Shown here piece after piece: positions 52,609-60,260 of a DNA stretch of 64,000 nt. The notes below the pieces were generated by a model. That model did no database searches, was not told the DNA's origin, and saw only the letters and a program-made list of their open reading frames with translations. The position numbers and the translations under genes were made by a program. This stretch comes from UBA4782 sp034430215 (GTDB lineage: Bacteria > Chloroflexota > Anaerolineae > Anaerolineales > Anaerolineaceae). Where the stretch lies: the NCBI GenBank assembly GCA_034430215.1, contig DAOUFE010000031.1, positions 143,687 through 207,686 on the forward strand, read 5' to 3'. Numbering within the stretch: position 1 is the first letter of the stretch; the number at the start of each line of letters is the position of its first letter.

Positions 52609-53435
52609 TGAAAGCTAAAACAATTTTTGCTATAACAAAGAAAGATTTACTGGAAGTTAAACAGAATAAATCAGCCTGGGCGCCCATGATCATCGTGCCA
52701 ATGATCTTTTGCATTGTGATCCCCCTGGCATTTCTCCTTTTACCCCGCCTGATCAATATGGCGCCTGAAGAAATGATGCCCTCATATCAACTGAAAGGAT
52801 TTCTTGCGAATCTGCCTGCATCCATGACAGCTATTTTGACAGGGTTGGATGAGGTTCAAAGCATGCAAGTCTTGATTTTGGGTTATCTGTTCGCCCCTAT
52901 GTTCCTTATCTTCCCTTTAATGATCTCAACCATCGTTGCATCAGAATCATTTGCAGGAGAACGGGAGCGGAAGACCATTGAGGCACTCCTTTACACTCCA
53001 GCAACAGATGCTGAATTGCTTGTTGGGAAAGTCATGGCAGCATTGATTCCATCTTTAGTAGTAAGTTGGGGCAGTTTTCTGCTATATGCGGTTGTTCTCA
53101 ATGCGGCGGGGTTTTCAATTTTCAATCGGCTCTGGTTCCCAGTGCCATCCTGGTACCCGCTTATGTTCTGGATCACACCTGCGATTGCTCTGTTGGGAGT
53201 CGCTTTCACCGTTTTGATCTCATCTCGGACCCCTACATTCATGGGCGCCTACCAGACCAGTGGATCGTTGGTGATCATAGTTCTTGGCCTGGTAGCTGCA
53301 CAGGCAACTGGGTTACTGTACCTCAGTGTGGGTATCAGCATGCTGGTTGGTTTGTTCCTTTGGTTGGTAGCCGGATTATTGACCCGGTATGCAATTCGTA
53401 TTTTCAATCGAAGTAAATTACTCACAGAAGGTTAA
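52608..53435 (+). CDS. ABC-2 type transporter permease
   Basis: 275 residues with about six transmembrane helices. The coupling region SESFAGERERKTIEALLYTPATDAELLVGK (two adjoining segments, about residues 111-140) is characteristic of NatB/YhaP-like ABC-2 permeases. It pairs with the ATPase just upstream. Substrate unknown; neighbours suggest peptide or toxin export or membrane defence. Confidence 0.92.
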   Translation: MKAKTIFAITKKDLLEVKQNKSAWAPMIIVPMIFCIVIPLAFLLLPRLINMAPEEMMPSYQLKGFLANLPASMTAILTGLDEVQSMQVLILGYLFAPMFLIFPLMISTIVASESFAGERERKTIEALLYTPATDAELLVGKVMAALIPSLVVSWGSFLLYAVVLNAAGFSIFNRLWFPVPSWYPLMFWITPAIALLGVAFTVLISSRTPTFMGAYQTSGSLVIIVLGLVAAQATGLLYLSVGISMLVGLFLWLVAGLLTRYAIRIFNRSKLLTEG

Positions 53436-53459
53436 ACTATTTTTGTAAAGGACTTAGTC

Positions 53460-54242
53460 ATGAATAATTCTCCTTTCTTTATAATTGCTATTGCCATTGA
53501 ACTTGGTGTGCCGATCTTTCTTGCCATCTGGCTCACCAAACGATATAAATTTGGCTGGGGCGTGGTTGGAGTTGGTGTTTGCACATTCATCGCATCACAG
53601 ATTATTCATATCCCGTTGCTTCAGGGATTGGGATATGCTTTTTCAGCGTTGGGCGTCAATTTTTCTGGTGGAATGGTTGGAACCATCTTATATGGTCTTT
53701 ATCTTGGCTTGATGGCGGGAATCTGCGAAGAACCAATGCGGTATCTGGGTTTCGTTCTGCTTAAAAAACGTGCCAAACCAGCAGAAGCGGGCATCCTTGC
53801 TGGTGTTGGGCACGGTGGAATTGAAAGCATCATCATCGGTGTTTCTGTTCTTTCGACTTTCATCGCAATGCGCCTTGCATCACAGGGCACAGCAGTACCC
53901 GGCATCACTCCCGATATGGTTACGGGGTATAACAGCACAGCCTGGTATCTGCCCTTATTAGGCGGGTTGGAACGAATTACGACGATCATTCTGCACATTA
54001 CATTGTCGATGCTGGTATGGCGTTCTGTGCAGAAACACGAAATTGCCTGGCTGGTACTGGCAATCGCTTATCACATGCTCGTCGATTCGTCTGCAGTGAT
54101 CCTGGGTCAGTCAGGAGTAAATACCATTCTTATCGAAGGCGTTTTTGTCGTATTTGCTGTTGTAAACATCTGGCTCCTGACCCGCATGAAGAAGAATTGG
54201 AAACAGGTGGAACCTGTGATCGAAGCGTTACCAGAACATTAG
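53460..54242 (+). CDS. YhfC-type intramembrane glutamic protease-like protein
   Basis: 260 residues, about seven transmembrane helices. The motifs GICEEPMRYLGF (around 92-103) and GVGHGGIESI (around 119-128), plus a late AYHMLVDSS, match the YhfC group, a relative of CPBP proteases. The conserved Glu and His are retained, in contrast to the CPBP-like protein at 18303. It lies 24 nt after the permease and is probably in the same operon. Confidence 0.85.
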   Translation: MNNSPFFIIAIAIELGVPIFLAIWLTKRYKFGWGVVGVGVCTFIASQIIHIPLLQGLGYAFSALGVNFSGGMVGTILYGLYLGLMAGICEEPMRYLGFVLLKKRAKPAEAGILAGVGHGGIESIIIGVSVLSTFIAMRLASQGTAVPGITPDMVTGYNSTAWYLPLLGGLERITTIILHITLSMLVWRSVQKHEIAWLVLAIAYHMLVDSSAVILGQSGVNTILIEGVFVVFAVVNIWLLTRMKKNWKQVEPVIEALPEH

Positions 54243-54340
54243 TTCTATATTAGTATGACGGTACAATGCTTAGAAGAGTTTTATAGTAAAGATTCGTAGT
54301 AATTCTTTATAGAATTGCCATAGTAATTCTTGACATTGTG

Positions 54341-54394
54341 TGATATACTGTATTTATCAATCGCACGGGTGCCCCCCTCACCCGGGCGATTGAT
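54341..54394 (+). promoter_or_regulatory. Extended -10 promoter followed by a 5'-terminal hairpin
   Basis: TGATATACT (54341-54349) is an extended -10 identical to that before nuoA. Transcription would start near 54356, exactly where a large hairpin begins. Nine pairs (54356-54364 with 54386-54394), one mismatch and six more pairs (54366-54371 with 54379-54384) surround a C-rich loop. It would cap the 5' end of the lipoprotein mRNA. Confidence 0.6.
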
Positions 54395-54458
54395 GTTTTA
54401 AAGCACTTTTACAGGAACTTCTCATCTAAATATTTCGTCGCTAATTTGTGAGGTAAAG

Positions 54459-55079
54459 ATGAAGGGCATTCCTTTGTTCATCATTTTCATCGCATGCTTA
54501 ATCCTGACAGGTTGCCTGCCCATTGTAACAACAGCACTTCCTCTTACCCCCACTGATACCATTTTGCCTGTCACACAAACACAAGAAACAATCTCCCTTC
54601 TATCAGAGACTTTTCCCTCTACCACCATAACCATTATTTCTCCCATAAAAACAGAACAACCCATCTCTACTGCTCCGCAGACAATCCAGATATATTTAAT
54701 CGCTATAGCAGATAACGGCATTTCTGGTAAGAAAATTGGTTGCGATGATAGTGTGGTACCGGTAATCGTCGAAATTCCCCAAACCAAAGCTGTTCTGCAG
54801 ACAGCTATGGATCAACTGCTTCAACTGAAATCCATTTATTATGGCGAATCAGGTCTCTATAATGCGTTATACCAATCAGATCTTCAAGTCGAGAAGATTA
54901 CTTTAAAGAATGGGAATGCTGAGATCTACCTGACAGGCTCGATGATGATTGGGGGTGAATGTGACAATCCGCGCGTCGAAGCTCAACTAAATGAAACAGC
55001 CTTACAGTTTTCAACCGTGAAAACAGTTACAATATATATCAATGGGATATTGCTGAAAGACGCTCTGTCGTTGAAATAA
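54459..55079 (+). CDS. GerMN-domain lipoprotein
   Basis: 206 residues. The lipobox is LILTGC (Cys about 16). A Thr/Ser/Pro-rich linker runs to about 72, then a GerMN domain follows (IQIYLIAIADNG..., LQTAMDQLLQL, YINGILLKDAL). GerMN domains occur in the spore germination protein GerM and in many surface lipoproteins of non-sporulating bacteria. The linker is low in charge, suggesting an exposed stalk. Function unknown. Both a 5' hairpin and its own promoter precede it. Confidence 0.82.
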   Translation: MKGIPLFIIFIACLILTGCLPIVTTALPLTPTDTILPVTQTQETISLLSETFPSTTITIISPIKTEQPISTAPQTIQIYLIAIADNGISGKKIGCDDSVVPVIVEIPQTKAVLQTAMDQLLQLKSIYYGESGLYNALYQSDLQVEKITLKNGNAEIYLTGSMMIGGECDNPRVEAQLNETALQFSTVKTVTIYINGILLKDALSLK

Positions 55080-55149
55080 GGTTTGCCCAGCCAGACGTTT
55101 TTCTCATATCCAACCGGTTCACCCGGAAAATTACCTATGGGAGTATGAA

Positions 55150-55749
55150 ATGACAACCCTTACTACTTCAGCACATTATTTCACGACTAAAGGTCCTGAC
55201 AATACCTTGGATACTTTAAAGCTGGCTCGTGCGCGCATGGACGAATTGAACATTCCGGTAGCATTGGTGGCAACCACTAATGGAGATGCTGGGGCGAAAG
55301 CAGTAGAGGTATTTCGTGGTCGCAAGCTCATCTGCGTCAGCCATGTCACCGGATTTGTCAGCCCGGATACCCAGGAGTTAACCCCTGAAAACCGATCCGT
55401 GATCGAAGCTGCCGGGGTTCCCATTCTGACCGCTGCCCATGCTTTTGCGGGGATCGATCGGGCGATCCGTGGCAAATTTTCCACCATGGAACCTATAGAA
55501 TTGATGGCAAACACATTGCGTCTGTTTTGTGAGGGAATGAAGGTCTCAGTAGAAATTGCACTTATGGCAGCCGATGCAGGGTTGATCCGTACCGATAAGC
55601 CTGTGATCTGCGTTGCGGGAACCTCTCACGGATCAGATACCGCAGTGATCCTGAAACCATCCAACGCCCACACATTCTTTGATCTGAAGATCATCGAGAT
55701 CGTGTGTATGCCTTCGCCGCTACATCCAGCTATTCATTTGGAAAAATAG
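55150..55749 (+). CDS. Stand-alone pyruvate kinase C-terminal-like domain protein
   Basis: 199 residues matching the alpha/beta C-terminal (PK_C) domain of pyruvate kinase, with no catalytic barrel. The parallel beta-alpha pattern is clear: IPVALVATTNGDAGAKAV, KLICVSHVTGF, PVICVAGTSHGSDTAVIL. Such free domains occur in archaea and bacteria next to unrelated genes; a nucleotide- or effector-binding role is assumed but unproven. GGGAGTATGAA precedes the ATG. Confidence 0.82.
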   Translation: MTTLTTSAHYFTTKGPDNTLDTLKLARARMDELNIPVALVATTNGDAGAKAVEVFRGRKLICVSHVTGFVSPDTQELTPENRSVIEAAGVPILTAAHAFAGIDRAIRGKFSTMEPIELMANTLRLFCEGMKVSVEIALMAADAGLIRTDKPVICVAGTSHGSDTAVILKPSNAHTFFDLKIIEIVCMPSPLHPAIHLEK

Positions 55750-55788
55750 CCTTACCTAAAATAATCCTTTCGACAGGAACAGGTGATC

Positions 55789-56523
55789 ATGCCATTTTCT
55801 TTGTTTCTCGGTTTAGGAGCAGCACTGGCTTTATTACAAATATATCGGCACAACTCCTTGAAAGAATCCTCACGTTGGGTAGATGGCGGGGTATTAGTCA
55901 TGGTAGGGGCGCTGTTGGGAGCGCGTTTTGCCTTCGCAATTCTGCATTTTTCTTACTATAAGGAACATCTGCTTGAAACATTGCAGTTCTGGCAGGGTGG
56001 ATTGTCTGTATATGGTGCTCTGATCGGTGGACTGCTGGTAGCTGGCATCCTGGCGATTGTATGGAAACAACGCTTTTTGATAGTATGTGACCGGATTGTC
56101 CCTATGATCCCGCCTCTTGCGATTTTCGTTTGTCTGGGGTGCTGGCAATCTGGAGTGGCGTATGGCAACCTGGCACCTGAAAACGCCTGGTGGGGATTAC
56201 CCACTCTGGATGAAAGTGGCGCCATGCTCGAACGAGTTCCCCTGCAGATTATGGCAGCAATGGTCATTTTGGTTTATTATGGCGTTCTGGAGCTGCATCC
56301 ACCTGCTTTTCTCTTGCCCGGTATGAAATCCATCGTGTATTTTTCTGGGCTGGCAGTGGTATTGATGGCGGGTAGCTTGCTGCGTGCGGATGCATCACCC
56401 ATGAAGGCAGGTCTGCGGCTGGATTCATGGGCTGCATTGATCTTTATGTTGTTAATTTTCATTGAGGCTCTGTATGCAAGTCTGCCGCGTCCTGCAGGAT
56501 CGACAGAGTTGGATAAAAAATAA
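55789..56523 (+). CDS. Prolipoprotein diacylglyceryl transferase-like protein, divergent
   Basis: 244 residues, about seven transmembrane helices with Lgt topology. GARFAFAIL, GGLSVYGALIGG (equivalent of the SFHGGLIG loop) and a CWQSGVAYGN segment (equivalent of RIGNFINGE) are recognisable. The essential His is Tyr and the GRIGN Arg is replaced, so normal Lgt activity is doubtful. The window's many lipoproteins need a functional Lgt, perhaps elsewhere. I use the ATG at 55789; a GTG at 55783 is possible. Confidence 0.65.
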   Translation: MPFSLFLGLGAALALLQIYRHNSLKESSRWVDGGVLVMVGALLGARFAFAILHFSYYKEHLLETLQFWQGGLSVYGALIGGLLVAGILAIVWKQRFLIVCDRIVPMIPPLAIFVCLGCWQSGVAYGNLAPENAWWGLPTLDESGAMLERVPLQIMAAMVILVYYGVLELHPPAFLLPGMKSIVYFSGLAVVLMAGSLLRADASPMKAGLRLDSWAALIFMLLIFIEALYASLPRPAGSTELDKK

Positions 56524-56569
56524 TGTATTATGGATAGTAGAAAAATTTTTGTAACTATGGAGTAAAACC

Positions 56570-57433
56570 ATGCGTTTGGCTCTAGTACAGATGAACACTA
56601 CATTGGGAAGAGAAGACAAGAATCTCGCCAGACATCTGGAATATATCGAGCAGGCAAAAAACGAAAACGCCGATCTGATCATCTTTCCGGAGCTTTCACT
56701 GACCGGATATGTGCTGCAGGACCTGGTGCCAACTGTTGCGCACCATCCCACTGCCGATGACCCCATTTTTGCACCGCTGTTGGAAGCCAGCCAAAAAATT
56801 GACATGGTGGTTGGTTTTGTCGAAGAGGATGAACGTAACCGCTTCTATATTGCGGCTGCTTACCTTTCCGGGGGAAAAGTAAGCCACGTGCACCGCAAGG
56901 TGTACCTGCCCACCTACGGTTTGTTTGATGAGGGTCGTTTCTTTGCCTGGGGTGATCAGGTGCGGGCGTTCGATACCCGTTTTGGCAGGGTCGGTATGCT
57001 CATCTGCGAAGATTTCTGGCACGCGTCACCTCCTTACCTGCTCTGGCTGGATGGCGCAGATTTGCTGATCTTTGTCTCTTCTTCGCCTGGTCGGGGATTG
57101 ACTGCTGACCCGGTATTGGAAAACGTTCATTGGATCAGGCAGATCAACCAGGCATATGCCAGTTTGTTTACCTCTTTTGTCTTTTATACAAACCGTGTGG
57201 GGTACGAAGATGGATTGAATTTTCCAGGTGGGGCAGCAGTGGTTGACCCCAACGGCATCCTGCTTGCAGAAGCTCCCCATCATGATGAGCATATGCTGAT
57301 CACCGAGGTAGACCTGAACCAATTACACCGCACACGTGCCCGCCTGCCGCTGCTGCGAGATGAGCGTACAGCGCTGGTGCAACGTGAATTAAATCGTATT
57401 TTAAGTGACCAGACCCGCGACAATGTTCGCTGA
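56570..57433 (+). CDS. Nitrilase-superfamily amidase, probable glutaminase partner of NAD synthetase
   Basis: 287 residues of the carbon-nitrogen hydrolase family. The triad is visible: Glu in FPELSLTGY (about 44-52), Lys in HRKVYLPTYGLFDEGRFF (about 110) and Cys in MLICEDFWH (about 147). The sequence most resembles the glutaminase half of glutamine-dependent NAD synthetase (NadE). Here it is a separate gene immediately followed by the synthetase, so I infer that it supplies ammonia to it. Confidence 0.85.
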   Translation: MRLALVQMNTTLGREDKNLARHLEYIEQAKNENADLIIFPELSLTGYVLQDLVPTVAHHPTADDPIFAPLLEASQKIDMVVGFVEEDERNRFYIAAAYLSGGKVSHVHRKVYLPTYGLFDEGRFFAWGDQVRAFDTRFGRVGMLICEDFWHASPPYLLWLDGADLLIFVSSSPGRGLTADPVLENVHWIRQINQAYASLFTSFVFYTNRVGYEDGLNFPGGAAVVDPNGILLAEAPHHDEHMLITEVDLNQLHRTRARLPLLRDERTALVQRELNRILSDQTRDNVR

Positions 57434-57443
57434 AGGACGGGGC

Positions 57444-58274
57444 ATGATGGAAGAAATTTCCCTGAAAATCGATACCGACCTGGCTCGCAAAATCCTGACT
57501 GGTTTCATCAAGAGTGAGATCAACCGCATGGGCTTTACCCGCGGGTTGGTAGGGCTTTCGGGTGGGCTTGATTCTGCGCTCTCGTGTTACCTAGCTGCTG
57601 AAGCGCTCGGACCCGAAAATGTGCTTGCCATCCGCATGCCCTATTCAGGCTCTTCGCAGGCATCGATGGACGACGCCCAGAGTGTGATCGAAGCAACCGG
57701 TGTTCAGTCCATGACTATCCCCATTACCGAGATGGTCGATCCATTGATCAACCGCTTCCCAGAAATGAGCCCGCTACGCAAAGGCAACATCATGGCGCGC
57801 CAGCGGATGATCGTGCTGTATGACCAATCAGCCGCTTTCAATGGGCTGGTGATCGGTACCGGAAATAAAACCGAAATCCTATTGGGATATTCCACCGTAT
57901 ACGGCGATGCCGCTTGCGCCCTGAACCCCCTGGGTGATCTCTATAAAACCCAGGTACGCCAACTTTCTAAAGCAATGGGGGTGCCGGGTGCGGTGCTCGA
58001 AAAAGCCCCCACCGCTGACCTGTGGGCGGGGCAGACCGATGAGGGCGAACTGGGATATACCTATGCTGAAGTTGATCGGCTGCTTTACCTGTTGATTGAC
58101 CAGCGTTTCACCCCCTCCGAATGCGTGGCAGCAGGCTTTGGCGAGAGTTTCGTGCACTCTGTGGTCGAGCGGGTACGCCGCAATCAGTTCAAGCGGGTGC
58201 TGCCACCGGTTGCCAAGTTGAGCAACCGCACCATCGGGTATGACTTTCTCTACCTGCGTGACTGGGGAACGTAA
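57444..58274 (+). CDS. nadE: NAD synthetase, ammonia-ligase domain protein
   Basis: 276 residues. The ATP pyrophosphatase P-loop is LSGGLDSALSCYLAAEAL (about 37-54). The deamido-NAD contact region GTGNKTEILLGYSTVYGD and the second loop KAPTADLWAGQTDEGELG are complete. It catalyses the last step of NAD synthesis. The ATG at 57444 is preferred over 57405, which lies inside the amidase gene. Fused two-domain enzymes are common; this split arrangement relies on the neighbour at 56570 for glutamine use. Confidence 0.93.
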   Translation: MMEEISLKIDTDLARKILTGFIKSEINRMGFTRGLVGLSGGLDSALSCYLAAEALGPENVLAIRMPYSGSSQASMDDAQSVIEATGVQSMTIPITEMVDPLINRFPEMSPLRKGNIMARQRMIVLYDQSAAFNGLVIGTGNKTEILLGYSTVYGDAACALNPLGDLYKTQVRQLSKAMGVPGAVLEKAPTADLWAGQTDEGELGYTYAEVDRLLYLLIDQRFTPSECVAAGFGESFVHSVVERVRRNQFKRVLPPVAKLSNRTIGYDFLYLRDWGT

Positions 58275-58282
58275 GGAACCTT

Positions 58283-60169
58283 TTATCCCCCCAGTTCACC
58301 CCATTCGTTCAAGAGCCCATCCAGTTTCTTTTGTATCTTTAGGTAATTCTGCCCCAGCTTCTGAACCATGCCGGCATCCACAGGCGGGTTCTCAAGTTGG
58401 CGGCCAATATCCGCCAATTCCCATTCTAGCTTTGTGATCTCTTCTTCCAGGGCGCTTTGCTTTTCCTGCAGGCGCTTAAGCTGGTGCTTGCTTATACCCT
58501 TTTCAACGGCGTCGTGGTGGGTGATCGCGGGTTCCACCATTTTCACGGGGGTGACCTGTCCCTGCTGCAAGAAAGTGCGATATTCACTGTAGGTGCCTTT
58601 GAAGGTACGCAACCGATGCTCGTTGGGGATCACTTCCCAAATCTGAGTCGCCAGCACGTCTATCAGGTAGCGGTCATGCGAAACGAGCAGGATCGTGCCG
58701 CCAAATTCAGCCAGCACACGCTGCAGTATTTCCTGCGAGGGCAGGTCGAGGTGATTGGTAGGTTCATCCAATAACAGCAGGTTGGCACCCTGCATGGCTA
58801 ACCGCGCCAGCGCCAGCCGTCCACGTTCACCACCCGAGAGCACATCCACCGTTTTATAGACATCATCGCCGGTGAACAGGAACCTTGCCAGGTAATCGCG
58901 CACTTCGCCAGGCAGCATTTTCGGCGCAAGCTCTTCGATCTCCTGCATCAATGTCAATTCCGGTTTTAGATCCTCATGCGCCTGAGCAAAGTAGCCAATC
59001 TTCAAACTGGCGCCCATTCGTACTTCACCAGCCAGTGGCGGGATCTGTTCAAGCAATGTTTTTAGGAAGGTGGTCTTGCCCGCGCCATTGGGACCGATCA
59101 CAGCTGCGCATTCACCGCGCTTTAACAACAGGTCGGGGGCTTCGAAGAGCACTTGATGATCATCCTGGTATCCCACTTTCAGGTCGAAAGTGCGCAGCAC
59201 CAGGTCGCCGGCGCGCAGGTTGGTTTGCATCTTCAATCGAATGGTCTTTGTGTGTTGGGGTGGCGCCAGGCGGGCTTCCACCAGCAACCGCTCCAGCCGC
59301 TTCAGGCGTCCTTGTGCCTGGCGGGTATTCTGCCCTGCCATGTTCCGCCGTATATATTCTTCTTCTTTTTCGATGAACTCCTGCTGGCTCTGGTACTCGA
59401 TCAAGGCGCGTTCATAGCGTTCTTCTCGCTGCATCAGGAATGCACTGTAATTCCCGTGATACACTTCCAGTGCGGGGGTCATCTCCCAGATGGTATTCAC
59501 CACCCGGTCGAGGAAGTACCGGTCGTGGCTTACCAACAGTACACCGCCATCCCATTCCGACAGATAATCCTCCAACCATTCCACCGCCTGAATATCCAGA
59601 TGGTTGGTTGGTTCATCCAGCAGCAATAGATCGGGATTATCAAGCAGCAGCTTTGCCAGGTAGGCGCGGGTACGCTGCCCGCCCGAAAGCTGAGTTACGG
59701 GGCGTTTCTCATCATCGCGGTCAAAACCCAACCCTGCGAGCGTCTGCCGGATGCGCAGTTCATAGGTGTAGCCTCCCAAAGCCTCAAATTCTGCCTGAAG
59801 CTTGCCATATGTAGGAATAATCTGCTCCGGGTCACTAGATTCAGACATCTGGTGTTCCAGAGACTCCAGCTCCTTTTGCTTTTCGATCAACGGAGCAAAC
59901 ACTGTCAGGCATTCGTCCCATAAGGTATTATTTGAATCCAATGAGGCTTCTTGTGGAAGATATCCGATACGAATACCGCGGGCGCGAACAATTTTTCCAC
60001 CGCTGGGATCCTCTAATCCCAGAAGAATTCGCAGCAGCGTGGTTTTCCCTACCCCATTTGGTCCCACCATTCCGATGCGGGCGCGCTGCGGAATACTGAG
60101 AGATATGCCAGAAAAAATATCCTCAGAGCCAAAGGATTTGGAAAGGTTGGTGGCGTGTAATAGAGACAT
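58283..60169 (-). CDS. ABC-F family ATPase (translation-associated)
   Basis: 628 residues with two ABC domains and no membrane segment. Walker A motifs are GPNGVGKTT and GPNGAGKTT; signatures are LSGGQRTRAYLAKLL and LSGGERGRLALARLA; Walker B segments are LLLLDEPTNHLD in both. The interdomain linker around 245-300 is helical and charged, the P-site tRNA interaction element of ABC-F proteins. A C-terminal coiled coil (about 555-625) resembles Uup/YfmR types. The start at 60169 is supported by GAGGGTCGAA; the frame extends upstream but overlaps the mutS2 promoter. Confidence 0.93.
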   Translation of the reverse strand: MSLLHATNLSKSFGSEDIFSGISLSIPQRARIGMVGPNGVGKTTLLRILLGLEDPSGGKIVRARGIRIGYLPQEASLDSNNTLWDECLTVFAPLIEKQKELESLEHQMSESSDPEQIIPTYGKLQAEFEALGGYTYELRIRQTLAGLGFDRDDEKRPVTQLSGGQRTRAYLAKLLLDNPDLLLLDEPTNHLDIQAVEWLEDYLSEWDGGVLLVSHDRYFLDRVVNTIWEMTPALEVYHGNYSAFLMQREERYERALIEYQSQQEFIEKEEEYIRRNMAGQNTRQAQGRLKRLERLLVEARLAPPQHTKTIRLKMQTNLRAGDLVLRTFDLKVGYQDDHQVLFEAPDLLLKRGECAAVIGPNGAGKTTFLKTLLEQIPPLAGEVRMGASLKIGYFAQAHEDLKPELTLMQEIEELAPKMLPGEVRDYLARFLFTGDDVYKTVDVLSGGERGRLALARLAMQGANLLLLDEPTNHLDLPSQEILQRVLAEFGGTILLVSHDRYLIDVLATQIWEVIPNEHRLRTFKGTYSEYRTFLQQGQVTPVKMVEPAITHHDAVEKGISKHQLKRLQEKQSALEEEITKLEWELADIGRQLENPPVDAGMVQKLGQNYLKIQKKLDGLLNEWGELGG

Positions 60170-60241
60170 TTCGACCCTCGTCGAAGTATACCATAGCGAT
60201 TTTCTAAAGGAATTATTTTGAGTATCTATATATGAAGAATG

Positions 60242-60250
60242 TGGTACACT
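60242..60250 (+). promoter_or_regulatory. Extended -10 before mutS2
   Basis: TGGTACACT (TG 60242-60243, TACACT 60245-60250) ends 10 nt before the ATG at 60261. No Shine-Dalgarno sequence follows. The 91-bp gap is shared with the divergent ABC-F gene. Confidence 0.45.
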
Positions 60251-60260
60251 CACATCCGTT

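Noticed and set aside
56884..56889. CACGTG core as a third parS-like site
   Set aside because: Flanking bases do not match the 16-bp consensus, and it lies inside the amidase coding sequence.
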